64,000 nt of DNA from Sebastes aleutianus. Taxonomy: Eukaryota; Chordata; Actinopteri; Perciformes; Sebastidae. The stretch's first letter is position 1. The number at the start of each line of letters is the position of its first letter. Below, in pieces: positions 48,160 to 60,200 of this stretch. The translations under genes and the position numbers were made by a program. The notes below the pieces were generated by a model. It ran no database searches. It worked only from the letters and a program-made list of their open reading frames with translations, and was not told the DNA's origin. The DNA lies in the NCBI GenBank assembly GCA_916700875.1, contig CAKAKS010000072.1, positions 34,201,072-34,265,071 on the forward strand. The letters are read 5' to 3'.

Positions 48160-48240
48160 AGGGTTTTATCAGAGCTCGCGCTGCAGCCCCCCTCTCCATA
48201 TAAGGACAACTTTCCGCACGATGGCCTCTGATTGGTCGAG
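48160..48240 (-). promoter_or_regulatory. actb: actb core promoter
   Basis: In transcript direction: CCAAT box (48231-48235), CArG box CCATATAAGG (48196-48205), TATA-like GATAAAA (48164-48170). The order and spacing CCAAT-CArG-TATA is the classic beta-actin promoter layout and implies SRF control. Confidence 0.8.
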
Positions 48241-48638
48241 CCGCCTCCACTGGGTGTGGCGCATGCAGATAACGCTCCTTGAGCTCTGACAGGACAGAGG
48301 AGAGACAAGTAATTAATCTATATACTATCAATACTATCAATCTGGGATCGTTCACTGTTCAATAAAACACGTGTTTATATCCGTCTTCATCATTGTTTAT
48401 TATGATGAAACGCAATGGGGATGACTTACAGGTATGGGGCAACAAATTGGTGCTGCAAAACACACAGCAGAGTCCTTGAAACAAGTTGTGCTTTTCTGTT
48501 GAGCTAATGAGCACATTTTGATGTAATTCATCATGTTTTAATCACTTTATTCATACATCCATGTTATTGTCTTCGGTTTGTATCTCTGTGCATTGGAGGG
48601 ACAGTGCAGGACACAAACAGATCCACTATTCATGTCAT

Positions 48639-49424
48639 TTAAAGGGACTGTTTGTAAGAATCAGAAATGCTTGTTAACAGCGACACCTGTGGCCGCTAAG
48701 TCAACGAAAGTCAGCGTCTGGCTCACGCTTGTGCTCGCTCTAAATAGACATGAATGAGCACCGCTCAAAACAGTGAGGCGACACACGTCAGCTAAAACCA
48801 CAATATCACTCTATATTTCAGCTGCTTGGCAGTAATGTTAGCTGACCAGACGAAGGTCTCTCCATGAATCAATGCTGATCCTAGTGTTGGCCTTTCCTGC
48901 TTTAACCTCCCGACCGTGGTCAGAGGGAGACACCGGCACCTGATCAGAGGCGATAACGTTTCTCGCTGCGGAGCCCCGTCACTTCACAAGACACGGGAAA
49001 CCTCTGTTGGTCTGGAGGAGCTGCAGCATTTATTTCTGCACAAACGTCCACTGTACATTAACTAGATATTGTCAGAGCTACGAAGTCCTCTGCAGTGTGT
49101 AGTGTGCGCGCATGCACGTGAGGCGGAGCGAGCTGAGTGTAGGCAAGCAGGCAGGCAGAGGAGCAGGGGAGCAGAGCCCTGCTCCTGGTCTCCGGCCCTG
49201 GAGACCAAAGCTACGGGCTCCCCCGCGTCCTCAGACCGCGGCCAACACTGTTTTGTAAGACGGGCTTCACTAGATATAACTTTGCGGTTTTGGTGCTTCC
49301 TTGTAGTTCGTGTTGGAGTCTTGTCTGAACAGCGTAGCCACACGCGGGCGCGCATTTGCGAGCGTGCATGGGACACCGACCCGGGTGATTTATACGTGTA
49401 AGAAGTTACAAACAGTCCCTTTAA
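48639..49424. mobile_element. Complete 786-bp TTAA-flanked inverted-repeat element
   Basis: Begins TTAAAGGGACTGTTTGTAAG and ends TTACAAACAGTCCCTTTAA, a near-perfect terminal inverted repeat with TTAA at both ends. The interior is GC-rich in its last third but has no transposase. A truncated copy is at 26924-27022. It lies about 500 bp upstream of actb. Confidence 0.8.
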
Positions 49425-49919
49425 GTGAATGACATAAAGGAAATGCAAGAGAGCTGGATTGCACTGAAGACTGTGTGCTAATGCATTTGCACATTCATGG
49501 CAGACACTCGAGGTTGGTGGTGCCAGGAGGATACAATCTCAGGGTCACTGACAGCACTGTTAACACCCTGATTAACACGTCTGCCCCGGCATACCAGTGT
49601 CTAACACTACACACATACACATGCAGTGCAGAGTGACAGTGATACATGTGGTCAAGCTTAGCTGAGGTATGTCTACAGCAAACAGTCAGGAGGCTGTAAA
49701 TCTCTCACCTCTCATCACTTAAGTGAGTGGAGGGGCCGGATTTACCTTGCTTGCCTCAATAGACAGGTGTGTAATATCCGCAACGCAGCTACATTTAGTA
49801 ACAAAATGAAAAACTGTTAGGCCTTAGGCAATTATTACTCACGGTTTTGCACACACCCATATGTGAGAAAAGGCTTGGGTGTCTCTAACCTGAAATACAT
49901 GTTTAGATGTTAAATTGAT

Positions 49920-50585
49920 TTTAGGGCTGTCAAAGTCAACACGATAGTAATGCATTAAGGCAACTTGCGATTTTTAGGTTGTAGAGGGCTCAGTTTTAAA
50001 GCTGGAGTGAAGATACTGGCATCATATGAGACTAGAAAACCTATGGAAACCATGTCATACTAGCTTGTCGCGAAGGAGGCTAAATAACGCTCCAAACTGA
50101 CACTAAATGTTGTAGAGGAAAACCTGTCATGGCCATTTTCAAAGGGGTCTCTTGACCTCTGACCTCAAGATATGTGAATGAAAATGGGAAACCCACGAGT
50201 CTCCCCTTTACAGACATGCCCACTTTATGATAATCACACGCAGTTTGGGACAAGTCATAGTTAAGTCAGCACATTGACTGTTTTCCACGTTATGATTTGA
50301 GCATATTTTTTATGCTAAATGCAGTACCTGTGAGGGTTTCTGGACAATATTTGTCATTGTTTTGTGTTGTTAATTGATTTCCATTAATAAATATATACAT
50401 ACATTTGTATAAAGCAAGCATATTTGCCCACTCCCATGTTGATAAGAGTATTAAATACTTGTCAAATCTCCCTTTAAGGTACATTTTGAACAGATACAAA
50501 AATGTGCGATTAATTTGCGATTAACTATGAACAATCATGCGATTAATCGCGATTAAATATTTCAATCGATTGACGGACCTAACTT
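49920..50585. mobile_element. AGGGCTGTCAA inverted-end element, copy 3
   Basis: Starts agggctgtcaaagtcaacac and ends ttcaatcgattgacggacct; shares its interior with 35387-36010 in the reading direction gcccactttatgataatcac. Confidence 0.7.
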
Positions 50586-50964
50586 ATTGTTATGATAACA
50601 TACTTGGAAGCCATCATGCAAAGCTCATGTTATAAATTGACTAGAGAACTTAAAGTGGGTGGGTCGGGGTGCTGTTTTAACTCAATAAGGGCACCGGACA
50701 AAGACTCATAAACCTACAGGAGGAATTCTCACTGGCTCTATGTGTTCCTAATAAGGATATATGAGAGCTGGTTCACTAAAGGAGACAGGAAGTAGGTTTC
50801 ACAGTGCTTCACTTCTACAGATGCACGCAGGAAGTGACCACACAGACCTACAAACACACCCAAAAGCCCATCGGTCACCCAGTAAGGAGCAGCTAAGGAT
50901 AACATAGAGGGGGGTTGAATGAGCTGATCAGCTTTTCAGAGTGGCATTATCCTGCCAGAGACTC

Positions 50965-51015
<51 letters not shown>
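50965..51015. repeat. (CA)n microsatellite
   Basis: Uninterrupted CA dinucleotide run of about 50 bp. Confidence 0.98.
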
Positions 51016-51016
<1 letters not shown>

Positions 51017-51778
51017 AAGTATAGACCCAGGGCAGGACAACCATCCCTTTAAGAGTTCCTTTGGATGAGGTCCATATAAGGAGATATTGGAGCTAGTCAC
51101 ATGGGGGGGAAGAATGCACTCCGCAGGTCATGTGACCAGTCTGAGGAAATGAATGAATCTCCCTTTTTAAGGCTGTGTATGTGAATGTGCATGTTGCTTT
51201 AGCTTTGATTTCTGTACCCTGAGATTTACGTAGAAAGTGAGATGTCAAAAAACATTTTTATTTTTTAAACTTTGCACTCATCAACTCCCCCCTAACAGAT
51301 ATTTCTCAATATTTCCTTCCTCTCGTATCTTTCCTCATGCCATTTCATAACTCGGTGGCGTGCGTGACTCATGCATGCATTACAACACACACACTCACAC
51401 ACACACAGATGTAGACACTCCCTGCATTGCTCACTCACACAGTCAGAGAAATTCATAGGCCTGCTCTTGGCTCTGACTAAGACCGTATATGGAAGAAGCT
51501 AGCAGGTAGCTTCTGACCACTTCTCACTCATCCCTATCTACTAGCGCGCTCTCTCTCTCCCTTAAACACACATTCACTCTCTTCCTTTATTCACCACACT
51601 TCCTCTCTCCCCGAATCAATCACTCCCTTTATTCCCCTTTCCCAGGACAGGGACAATTATAGGAGTGCAATGCAGTGTACATATTTGCCTGTTTCACTCT
51701 CTCTACCAGTCTCTTCCAGTCATTTATGGCATCACATTCCAGCTGAGGTTCATACACAGCACTGAGAGGAGGTGTGGC

Positions 51779-51779
<1 letters not shown>

Positions 51780-51844
<65 letters not shown>
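51780..51844. repeat. (GT)n microsatellite
   Basis: GT dinucleotide run of about 65 bp with two GC interruptions. Confidence 0.98.
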
Positions 51845-51845
<1 letters not shown>

Positions 51846-53370
51846 CTCGAGTGAAACAGAGAGGATGTGAAATATTCTGTGAAATGTAATATTACAAGAT
51901 ACAAATTTCTACATAAAAATCCAAGTGAACACAAGACAAGTGAACACATCACACCAATTCTCAGGTCTCTGCACCGGCCTTCAGTTACTACTACTTTACA
52001 GTGGTTTCAGCCAAAATACACTCCTGACTGTCTTTAACCAAATCATAGACAGTCACTGTTCTTCTGATTTGGAGGACCTGACAGTTAAATCAAAGAACGT
52101 AGTGTATATTGCTAAGAAGTGAAAGTCAATTATACGTTCCATTGCAAAGCCAGCGCCCAGCAGCAGACCTACGCCGCCGCCATTTTGGACTGTAATCGAG
52201 TCGACTACCATACTGACGCCAGTTAAACGTCCACCTATTCTATTGTCATAATTTGAATGTCTCCACCGAAATGGCCGATTTACAGAGTCTCTTTATATGG
52301 ACTCATTGGTGTTTACAGCCCAAAATTGCGCCATCTCTTTGTCAAAAAAAGCCCCAGAGTTTTGCATCTATGCTTCTATAGTCTTTGGTTAATTTGCAGG
52401 CTTATTAACCTTCCACGGGAGTTTACCGTTGTCATGGTCACAGCTGTTTACATTATATTATATTTATTGATGTATTTTATGTCGTAGAACAAAATGTTAA
52501 AATCTCTTAATCTTGTGTTAACCACAGACCATCTAACTAAAAATCCATTCAAAAAAAACATTGACTTCCAGATGAGGGAACCGGAAGTACTAAAATACTA
52601 ACTAATTTCTGGGTTTTAGAACTCATTCCTGTAGCACTCTATTCCTTTGTACATTTATACTCCCATATTTATTCATCACTTGTGTAGAGCCAATACAACT
52701 CAGCAACATGCAATACCTGAAGTTGCAATATCTTACTTTTTTATAGGTCAAGCAAATACACATTTTCTATGTATTTTTTACTGTTCTTTATTTTGTATTA
52801 CTGTTTAATATATGTGTGCACGGTCAGGATTGCTTTTTAATTTTGTTGTACTCTGTGCAATGGCAATAAAGGAATTCTATTCTATTCTGATTTCAGCCAA
52901 AATAGTCTTTAGTAGTCTTTAACCATATAGTTCTCGGTCTCTCAGCTAATCAGTTGTCTGATAACCATTTCCAGAGTCCAAGCTAAACATGGAGAAGCAA
53001 CATTTAGTTGCTATGCACCCCAGAGCTTGAACCATGGCCAAATTAGAGGCAGAAAACTTGATTTGGGTTCCAAATAAAGTCTTAAAACTAGATTTTGACA
53101 CCACAAGATTACAGTAATAATATGGAATCCACCTTAATTGATAGTGTGCTTGTACTGTGCAAATTCTTAAACTAATTTGTGATTAATCAAATTAAATAAC
53201 GACTGTCTGGGGCCCTATAGGGCAGTTACCTACTTTGCCCAGCTGGTAATCCAGTTTTGCCTGGAACAAACCAGAATATATTTTGGAAGGATGAGGAGTA
53301 ATTAATCCCATATTTTTGTATGTCTTAATTTGTGTTTTAATGGTTTATGCTGTGCTTTCTGTAAAATGTG
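51845..53370. other. Spacer, no gene seen
   Basis: Non-coding sequence with a probable LINE-like 3' tail at 52860-52890 (ggcaataaaggaattctatt). I see no exon, RNA gene or regulatory site I can support. Confidence 0.5.
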
Positions 53371-53862
53371 TTAAAGAGACAGTGTGTATGATTTGGCAAC
53401 ATCTAGTGGTGTGGTTGCAGATTGCAACCAACTGAGTACCCCTCCGCTCACTCCTCACTTTCCAAGACTGTCAGAGGCCATCCTTACTATAATAACACTA
53501 CTTTAGGAGCAATAGAAGTCAGACGGCGACTGGCTGTACCACGGTTTTGCACTCTGCGGCTCACGTTACCGCAGTTTCACAAGCATGACGGAGAACTACG
53601 GTGGTCTTCAGGTAACGTAAAAACACGAAAGGCTCTCTCTAGAGCCAGTGTTTGGTTTGTCTGTTCTGGGCTACTGTAGAAACAAGGTGGACTACGTGAA
53701 GAGGACCCGCTCCCTATGTAGATATGAAGGGCTCATTCTCAGCTAACGAAATCACAATGATTCTTAGTTTCAGGTGATTATACACTAATGAAAACATAGT
53801 TATGAATATTATATTATATTTCTGCTAATAGATCTCCTGAAATGTTACACACTGTTCCTTTA
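53371..53862 (+). mobile_element. Complete TTAA-flanked dispersed element
   Basis: Begins TTAAAGAGACAGTGTGTATG and ends ACACTGTTCCTTTAA. Contains acatctagtggtgtggttgc and gaggacccgctccctatgta, shared with 28954-29270 and 29966-30325. Confidence 0.75.
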
Positions 53863-54044
53863 ATGCATTATGTAAATCATTTACACTGCCTTTGTGTATG
53901 TATAATTTATATGTACTTGTGCTACATAAATAAACTGTCCCTGCTAAATGGTGACCTCAGAGTGGAAAGCTCAGTATGGACATTTTTAACTGCCAAAAGC
54001 AAAAAAATAGAATACATTTATTCTTGCCCTGAGTAAGATTTATG

Positions 54045-54050
54045 TTTATT
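54045..54050 (-). terminator. Polyadenylation signal of the mucin-like gene
   Basis: AATAAA on the minus strand, about 270 nt beyond the stop codon at 54316; a second AATAAA is at 54017-54022. Confidence 0.5.
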
Positions 54051-54315
54051 GAAGCATTACGTAAGACTCTGCACCATAGACATTTCTTTACAGTATATCC
54101 TACATCTCATCAGAGGGAGCTTATAAGAAACAGATTGTAGATTCAAACTGGAGAAGGTAGCAACAATCTTACAAAAATATTCACTTATATACACATTTAC
54201 ACTTATTGTTTTATAGTTTTTTATCAACAAAACAAGAACATTTGAGGACTACAATGAAAACATGAGCTGCAAATACCAGTGTCAATTATCCAGTGTTGAT
54301 TCTTCTTTATGTGTA

Positions 54316-57200
54316 TCAAGCAGTCCAGCTCTTCCCCAGGTCTACCAGCTCCATGCCTTCACAGTAGGACCGTGGCCTCGACACCCTCACCTGGTTTCAC
54401 AGGGAAACAACACGTGATGGAACCGGATATATATCTCTCTCTGTCTCTCACACACAAACACACACACAGTCAAACACTCACTGTGGGCGTCCTGTGGGAA
54501 GCCAGTTGCTGTAGAAGTGGAAAAGGAGTCCACTGAATGGGTTCCACAGGCCAGCTACAGACAGAGAGGTCACTGGCTTTACCCGAGTCCAACACACCAT
54601 CCCCCATGCTCATCTCGCTTCCCCTCCAACCGTACTGAGAGCTACAGGGAATACAGAGAGCCAAGGGATTATTTACACAGACATCGTCTCTACACTGTAT
54701 GTGCGAATGTGTGTCAATACTTACAGACATAGTTTTTTGTTAAGAAAAAGTTAGGGGAACTATAAGGAATAAAAAGAAGAAAGGGCCAGAAACGTAGTTT
54801 TATTCACTGATATTGGATGTTAATGATTTTTTCACTTCATTTAAACTTTTATTTAATTTTACACATTTATTCAGCTGTAGTTAAGGGATTAATTGTCAAT
54901 ATTTTAACTACAGTCAAATCACAAATCCAATCAATGATATACTTATTGTTATGTTATGCTTTACATTAAATGTCACTAATCTGCATTCATTCAGTTGTTG
55001 TGTTTTAACCATTTATTTTAGTTTTACCCATAGACTGTTCTTAAAGATGGACGAAATGAAACTCCCAAAAGTGAAGCCAAAACATCTGGTTTGCCCCCTG
55101 GTGGCTGGCTGCAATATAGGTCATAAGTCCCGCCCCCTCCACGTCAGTGGATGGGCCATGGGCCAAACTAAAAAGTCAAAGTACACGTCAAATATATTTT
55201 TCCCAAAGATGGTTTCTGTCATTTTAGGTAGTTCTTATCACACTCATGTATGTTCAAGTGTTAAGTTTTCTGAAAAGTTTGGTTTTATTTAGTTGTTTGA
55301 TGCTATAAAAAGTTGGTGAGACATCATGATTAACAGCTGTGAGTCTCACGCTGACAAGCTGTGGCCGTGTTCGGCTCGTGATTGGTTCGGGCGGGTGACC
55401 TCGATACCGCGGCTCCAGCCCCCCGATCATTACTGCACAGACTCTGGCTCCAAATGACGTCAAAATCTCAAGATGGCAGCTCCAGTATCCGGGATATTTT
55501 GGCTTCACTTCTGTACAGTGGGAGGAAGTGGAGACGCGCCGTCCATCTTTATACATTGCTCCTAAAGTAGTGTTATTATGGTATGGATGGCCTCTGAGTG
55601 AGGCGAACGGCGTTACCACGGTTTTGCACTCGGCGGCTCACGTTACCTCAGTCTTGGAAAGGGAGGATTGAGCGGAGGGGTACTCAGCTGGTTGCAATAT
55701 ACAACCATACCACTAGATGCTGCCAAATCCTACACACCGTACCTTTAAGTAAAAGTGTTCACACATGCGATTTTAAAGCGTGATCAGTTTTTCTGTTTGA
55801 GTGATGTTTAATTGCAGAGGGTGTGTAAGTTTGGTTTGTAGATCTATTTTCTGCTTGGTTGCTCAACAGATCCCAACGTAACATTTCCTTGGAAGCAAAA
55901 GTAGATAGTTAGCTGGATGGATCTTTTCAAAACCAGCCTGTTTAGATAGAAATCTTGTTGTGTTTACCATCAGCAGGCTAAGTCTTATTGTGTGATGGCT
56001 GCACTGGGCTTTTGTAAAGGAGCTCCAGGTAACAGGTTGTAAGCATGTATCGTAATGTTCTTAGTTGTCATTTAAATCTGATGTTCCTTCATATGGTGTA
56101 CACTTGACTGTCGGGTTATATCGTATGCATACTGTGTAGTATGTAATTCATGTTTAGATTGAGGAGTACAGAGACATTTGCTCCCTTCATGATCAATAAC
56201 ACTCTGCGTATGAACCTTTCATGTGTAATATGGACTTGTGTGTGTGTGTGTGTGTGTGTACCTGTGAGGGTAGATTGTATTGATGCGTGTCCCATGGCTG
56301 GGGCAGGTGGAGGCCAGCGACAGCGTGTCGTCGTGGTAACAGCAGGGGCGGTCGAGCGCCCGCAGGTGCAGTAACTCATCGGAGCGTGTAAAGGCGGGAT
56401 TATCTAGTGAGTCTGCTGATCCGGCCCACGAACGCAACCAGAACCGTCCTGACAGCTCATCGAAATGGTTGAACCTGCGATAGCTGCACACACACACACA
56501 ACAAACCATAATATGTGTATATACTGTATATTCACAGGGTACAATATTTACTGTATCTGCTTCAATTTAGTAAGAATAAATATTTTTCATACATATATTT
56601 TTTTCCCCATTTTATGCCAGTTTTGAAAGCCTCACTCTCTGCTCTGAGAGTCCAACTTTCTCTGGACAGGATGCTCTCTCCTTGCTGTTAATGAGACACT
56701 CTGGATTTAAGGCTTAACTTCAGGCTGAACTTTCTCTGTCTGTGTCCTCATCCTATATTAGAAGTTAATCTCAGCAATTGGATGAAACTACAGCATCTCA
56801 GTTAAGGTGGATAAAACTCTTCCCTCTTGTAGTCCCCTTCCAGATTTCTCCAGACTACGCTTGGAAGATTACCCATAGGTCATAACATATGTATATACAG
56901 TATATATATAATGTATACATATATGATGTAGTGAGGTTTAGCTTGCATAAATTGCAAATGTGAGTAGGCCTACCTTTGAAAATGGTTCAGAAAAATACTT
57001 TGAGGTGAAATTTTGATTAATTAATTAATATTTCTTTATTATTGCTGTTGTTGTTGTTGTAATTATCATTATTTATGTATTTATTCTTATTAAAATTGTA
57101 CTTATTATATTTTGTAATTTATTATCTTTTTTATTTTATCATTTGTATGTATTTATTTTTTATTTTATCATTATTATTATTATTATTATTACTATCATCA

Positions 57201-57247
<47 letters not shown>

Positions 57248-60200
57248 ATTATTATTACTATCATTTTTTGTCCTCCCTTGTTTTTGAATACTTTGTTTTC
57301 AATTTACAGCTACTATCTGTTATTATATGTACATATTATTTTATTTGTTATGGTTTAGGTTTTTGTAGTCATTTTTCTTAAGGAAACAATAAAAAGAATA
57401 ATTAAAAAAAAAAGGTTGAAATTGTGGAAGTGAGTGAGGTCTGAAGTCATGAGTAATAACACATTTTATCCCCTTGTGGCCCCCAACAGACTTGACGTGA
57501 TGACAGTGAACGTATCATGGTAGGCATGACTGAAGTTTGCTAGGGGCTGTCAGCAAGTCCAGGCTGTGGACATTTGGATTCAGTCACACTGTCTCAACAT
57601 TTCACATAAAGTCTACACAGCACAGTCTTCATCAGTATGTGGTTCGGCAGCCAGACTATGACACCTAGTGGACGTTACTGTAACTACAATTACTGTTTGT
57701 GCAGTTATGCCCATCTCAGAGTCAGGACACATGATCTCCCCCAAGGTGTCCATTGTTTTATTGCCATGTGTCACACTAATTCGAGTCGTTTGGAGTCATG
57801 TTAAGTCAAATTAATTATTATGTTTACCAAAGGTGTGTGTGTTAAGGTGTGGGTGTTAACGTGTGTTATTTTAAGGACTGTTCACCCCAAAGTTATAATA
57901 GTTTGAATTTTCAATTAGTTTTATTTTATTTTAGTTTTAACTTTTTTATTTCATTTTAGTTTTTAGCATTTGCTAGTTTCAGGTTTTCAGAAAGGTTTAG
58001 TTTTTGTAGGGTCAGCTATAATGTCTCAGAAGTATGTAGCTACATATACATCCAAAACTCATGGTTGGACAACTGTGTAGGAATTGCCATAATGTTTAAT
58101 GTTTAATCTTTGCACTACTTAGTGAAGCAATTGTGGCATATTAGCGCCATCTCCTTGAAGGTCAAGTCTGTTCAGTTTCTGTGGTTCAATGTCATTCATT
58201 GAAACACAGAAACTGCAATTCATGCGGTCTCTTTTTTTTTCTGTAGTGATATATTATATCTAAAAAAAAACTAAAACTGAAATCAATTAACGTATTTTTT
58301 TATTTTATTAGTTTTTTATCCTTTTATTTTATTTTTTTCTTAAAGGATATCCTTTTACTAGACACATCCTCTAAATGTCTAATTGTTTACACATCATATG
58401 TCATGTACAGGGTATCAGGGTGGTATCTGTGAATTCGGTGTATTCATATTTGTATTGCAGGTTGTATGTTAGGTGTAATTTTAAGTGTGAGTCCTACCTG
58501 CTCCGAGTCTGATCTACTTTGGTCTGGATCAGAATGGCTCGGTAGCGTCGCACTGCCACGAGGGCCAAAACGCCAATCACTGTCACCATGATGAGTAAGA
58601 TGGCAAGACATGCGCCCACGAGCCGCGCTCGAGTCATCCTCACGTCACACCTCTGACCCATGTACCAGAAGTCCTCTCCTACCAGGCAGCTAATACACAA
58701 ACAAAACACGCTCACATGCACAGAACTTCCCAGGATGGACGGATGGATACAACATTAGTGTTTGTGTTAGTGCCTCCGTGTGGTCTTACCGGCAAACAGG
58801 AAGAGTGCCCGGGTGATGAGTACAGATACCGTGGTGGTGGCAGTAGTCAAAGTGGCAGACAGAAGAACAGCTATAGTTTGAAGAGCCAGGCTGGAACACA
58901 CACTTGTATCCTGCTGGACACTGTAGTAACCAGTCACACACATCACCCTGCAGACCTGGAGGAAAGACGTGATTTCGTGAAAATTCAAATATGCTTGTAT
59001 TATGTTCCTTTAGATGAATTCATCAAACAGATAAATGACAGTGGCAATGGCACCAGGGCCGCCACTAGAGGGGACTGAGAGGTGCCACATAGGCGCACCA
59101 CATTTGATCAAACTGTGCTTTCAGTAACGGGAAGTAAATATTGGAAAGGCTCACCACGTGCAATAAGGGACTGCCCTACATATTCCACTTTTCAGACCCA
59201 TCTAAAACAATGGCTTAAGGCAAACCAGAACTGTGATTATCAATTTTAACTTGTTGCACAATGTATTTTGTCTTTTCTACTTGGGTATTGTAGATTTGTA
59301 TCCGTATATTGGCGCTTGTTTTTGTTACCTGCCTACGGAGTACGGATGTAAATTAGCAATCTCGCTAACTCGGGCATGTTTACATCTTGTATTCTATACA
59401 GATGTTCATTAATGTGCTCTGTCCCTATCAAATAAACAAATAAGTAAATTAAATGTTCATCATAATGATGGAACATGTTAGCCAGTCCAACAGTGCGTCT
59501 CATTTATGTTTTTTAAAAATAGTTTCTGGACAATCGAGCTCTGTTGCACAGAGGAATAAGATATATCAGGCGTTGGGTACACAGACAATATTTCTTAGCT
59601 GGATACATTTTGTTGTTGGTTTTTTGTTTATTTTAAGGGGTTTGCTGACTGTAAAATATAATATTACCAGCATTACCCTTTAAATGTGTCTGCTTGAATA
59701 CCTTGCAAAATAATTAGCAAATAAAATGACATATAGGTTTTGGATATTTAGTGTAATTTAGTGACTTTCTTTACACGCAGAGTTGGCCGACTTGTTTATA
59801 CTGTCTTATTTGATTCTCTGCAAACAAGAATCCCTATTGCCCCAATTAATCTGCCAACAGATTACGCCTGTCAATTTAATTTATCCAACAGCAAACATGC
59901 ACTTGTGCCGTTGTGAATTTGTGTAGATGGCAAACACCAGAAGTAAAAGGAGTACAGTAAGATGATTACATGCCGCAGTAACAAGTTTAATATCTGTGTA
60001 AGCCAGACGTCATAACTGGATTGTGAGCTTAATTGAGTCAATCTAACTAAGTTAAAATGTTTAAACGAGTCTGTCTGTAACTGGGTTAATTAAGTAAGCA
60101 GGTTAAGAATGGAATTCCCCCTGAGGTAAATGTAGCCACTGTGGTTGATGCTAATCTGGCAGTCTAAGGACTTTTTGTGCCTTTATTAGAGAGTCAACAG

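Noticed and set aside
49062..49448. Open frames of 110-128 codons on both strands
   Set aside because: Located in the GC-rich third of the TTAA-flanked element; no domain, no splice context.
55254..55619. A 121-codon minus-strand frame in an intron of the mucin-like gene
   Set aside because: Covers fragments of dispersed repeats that also occur elsewhere in the window.
57075..57358. Leu- and Ile-rich open frames resembling membrane segments
   Set aside because: They translate an (ATT)n microsatellite.
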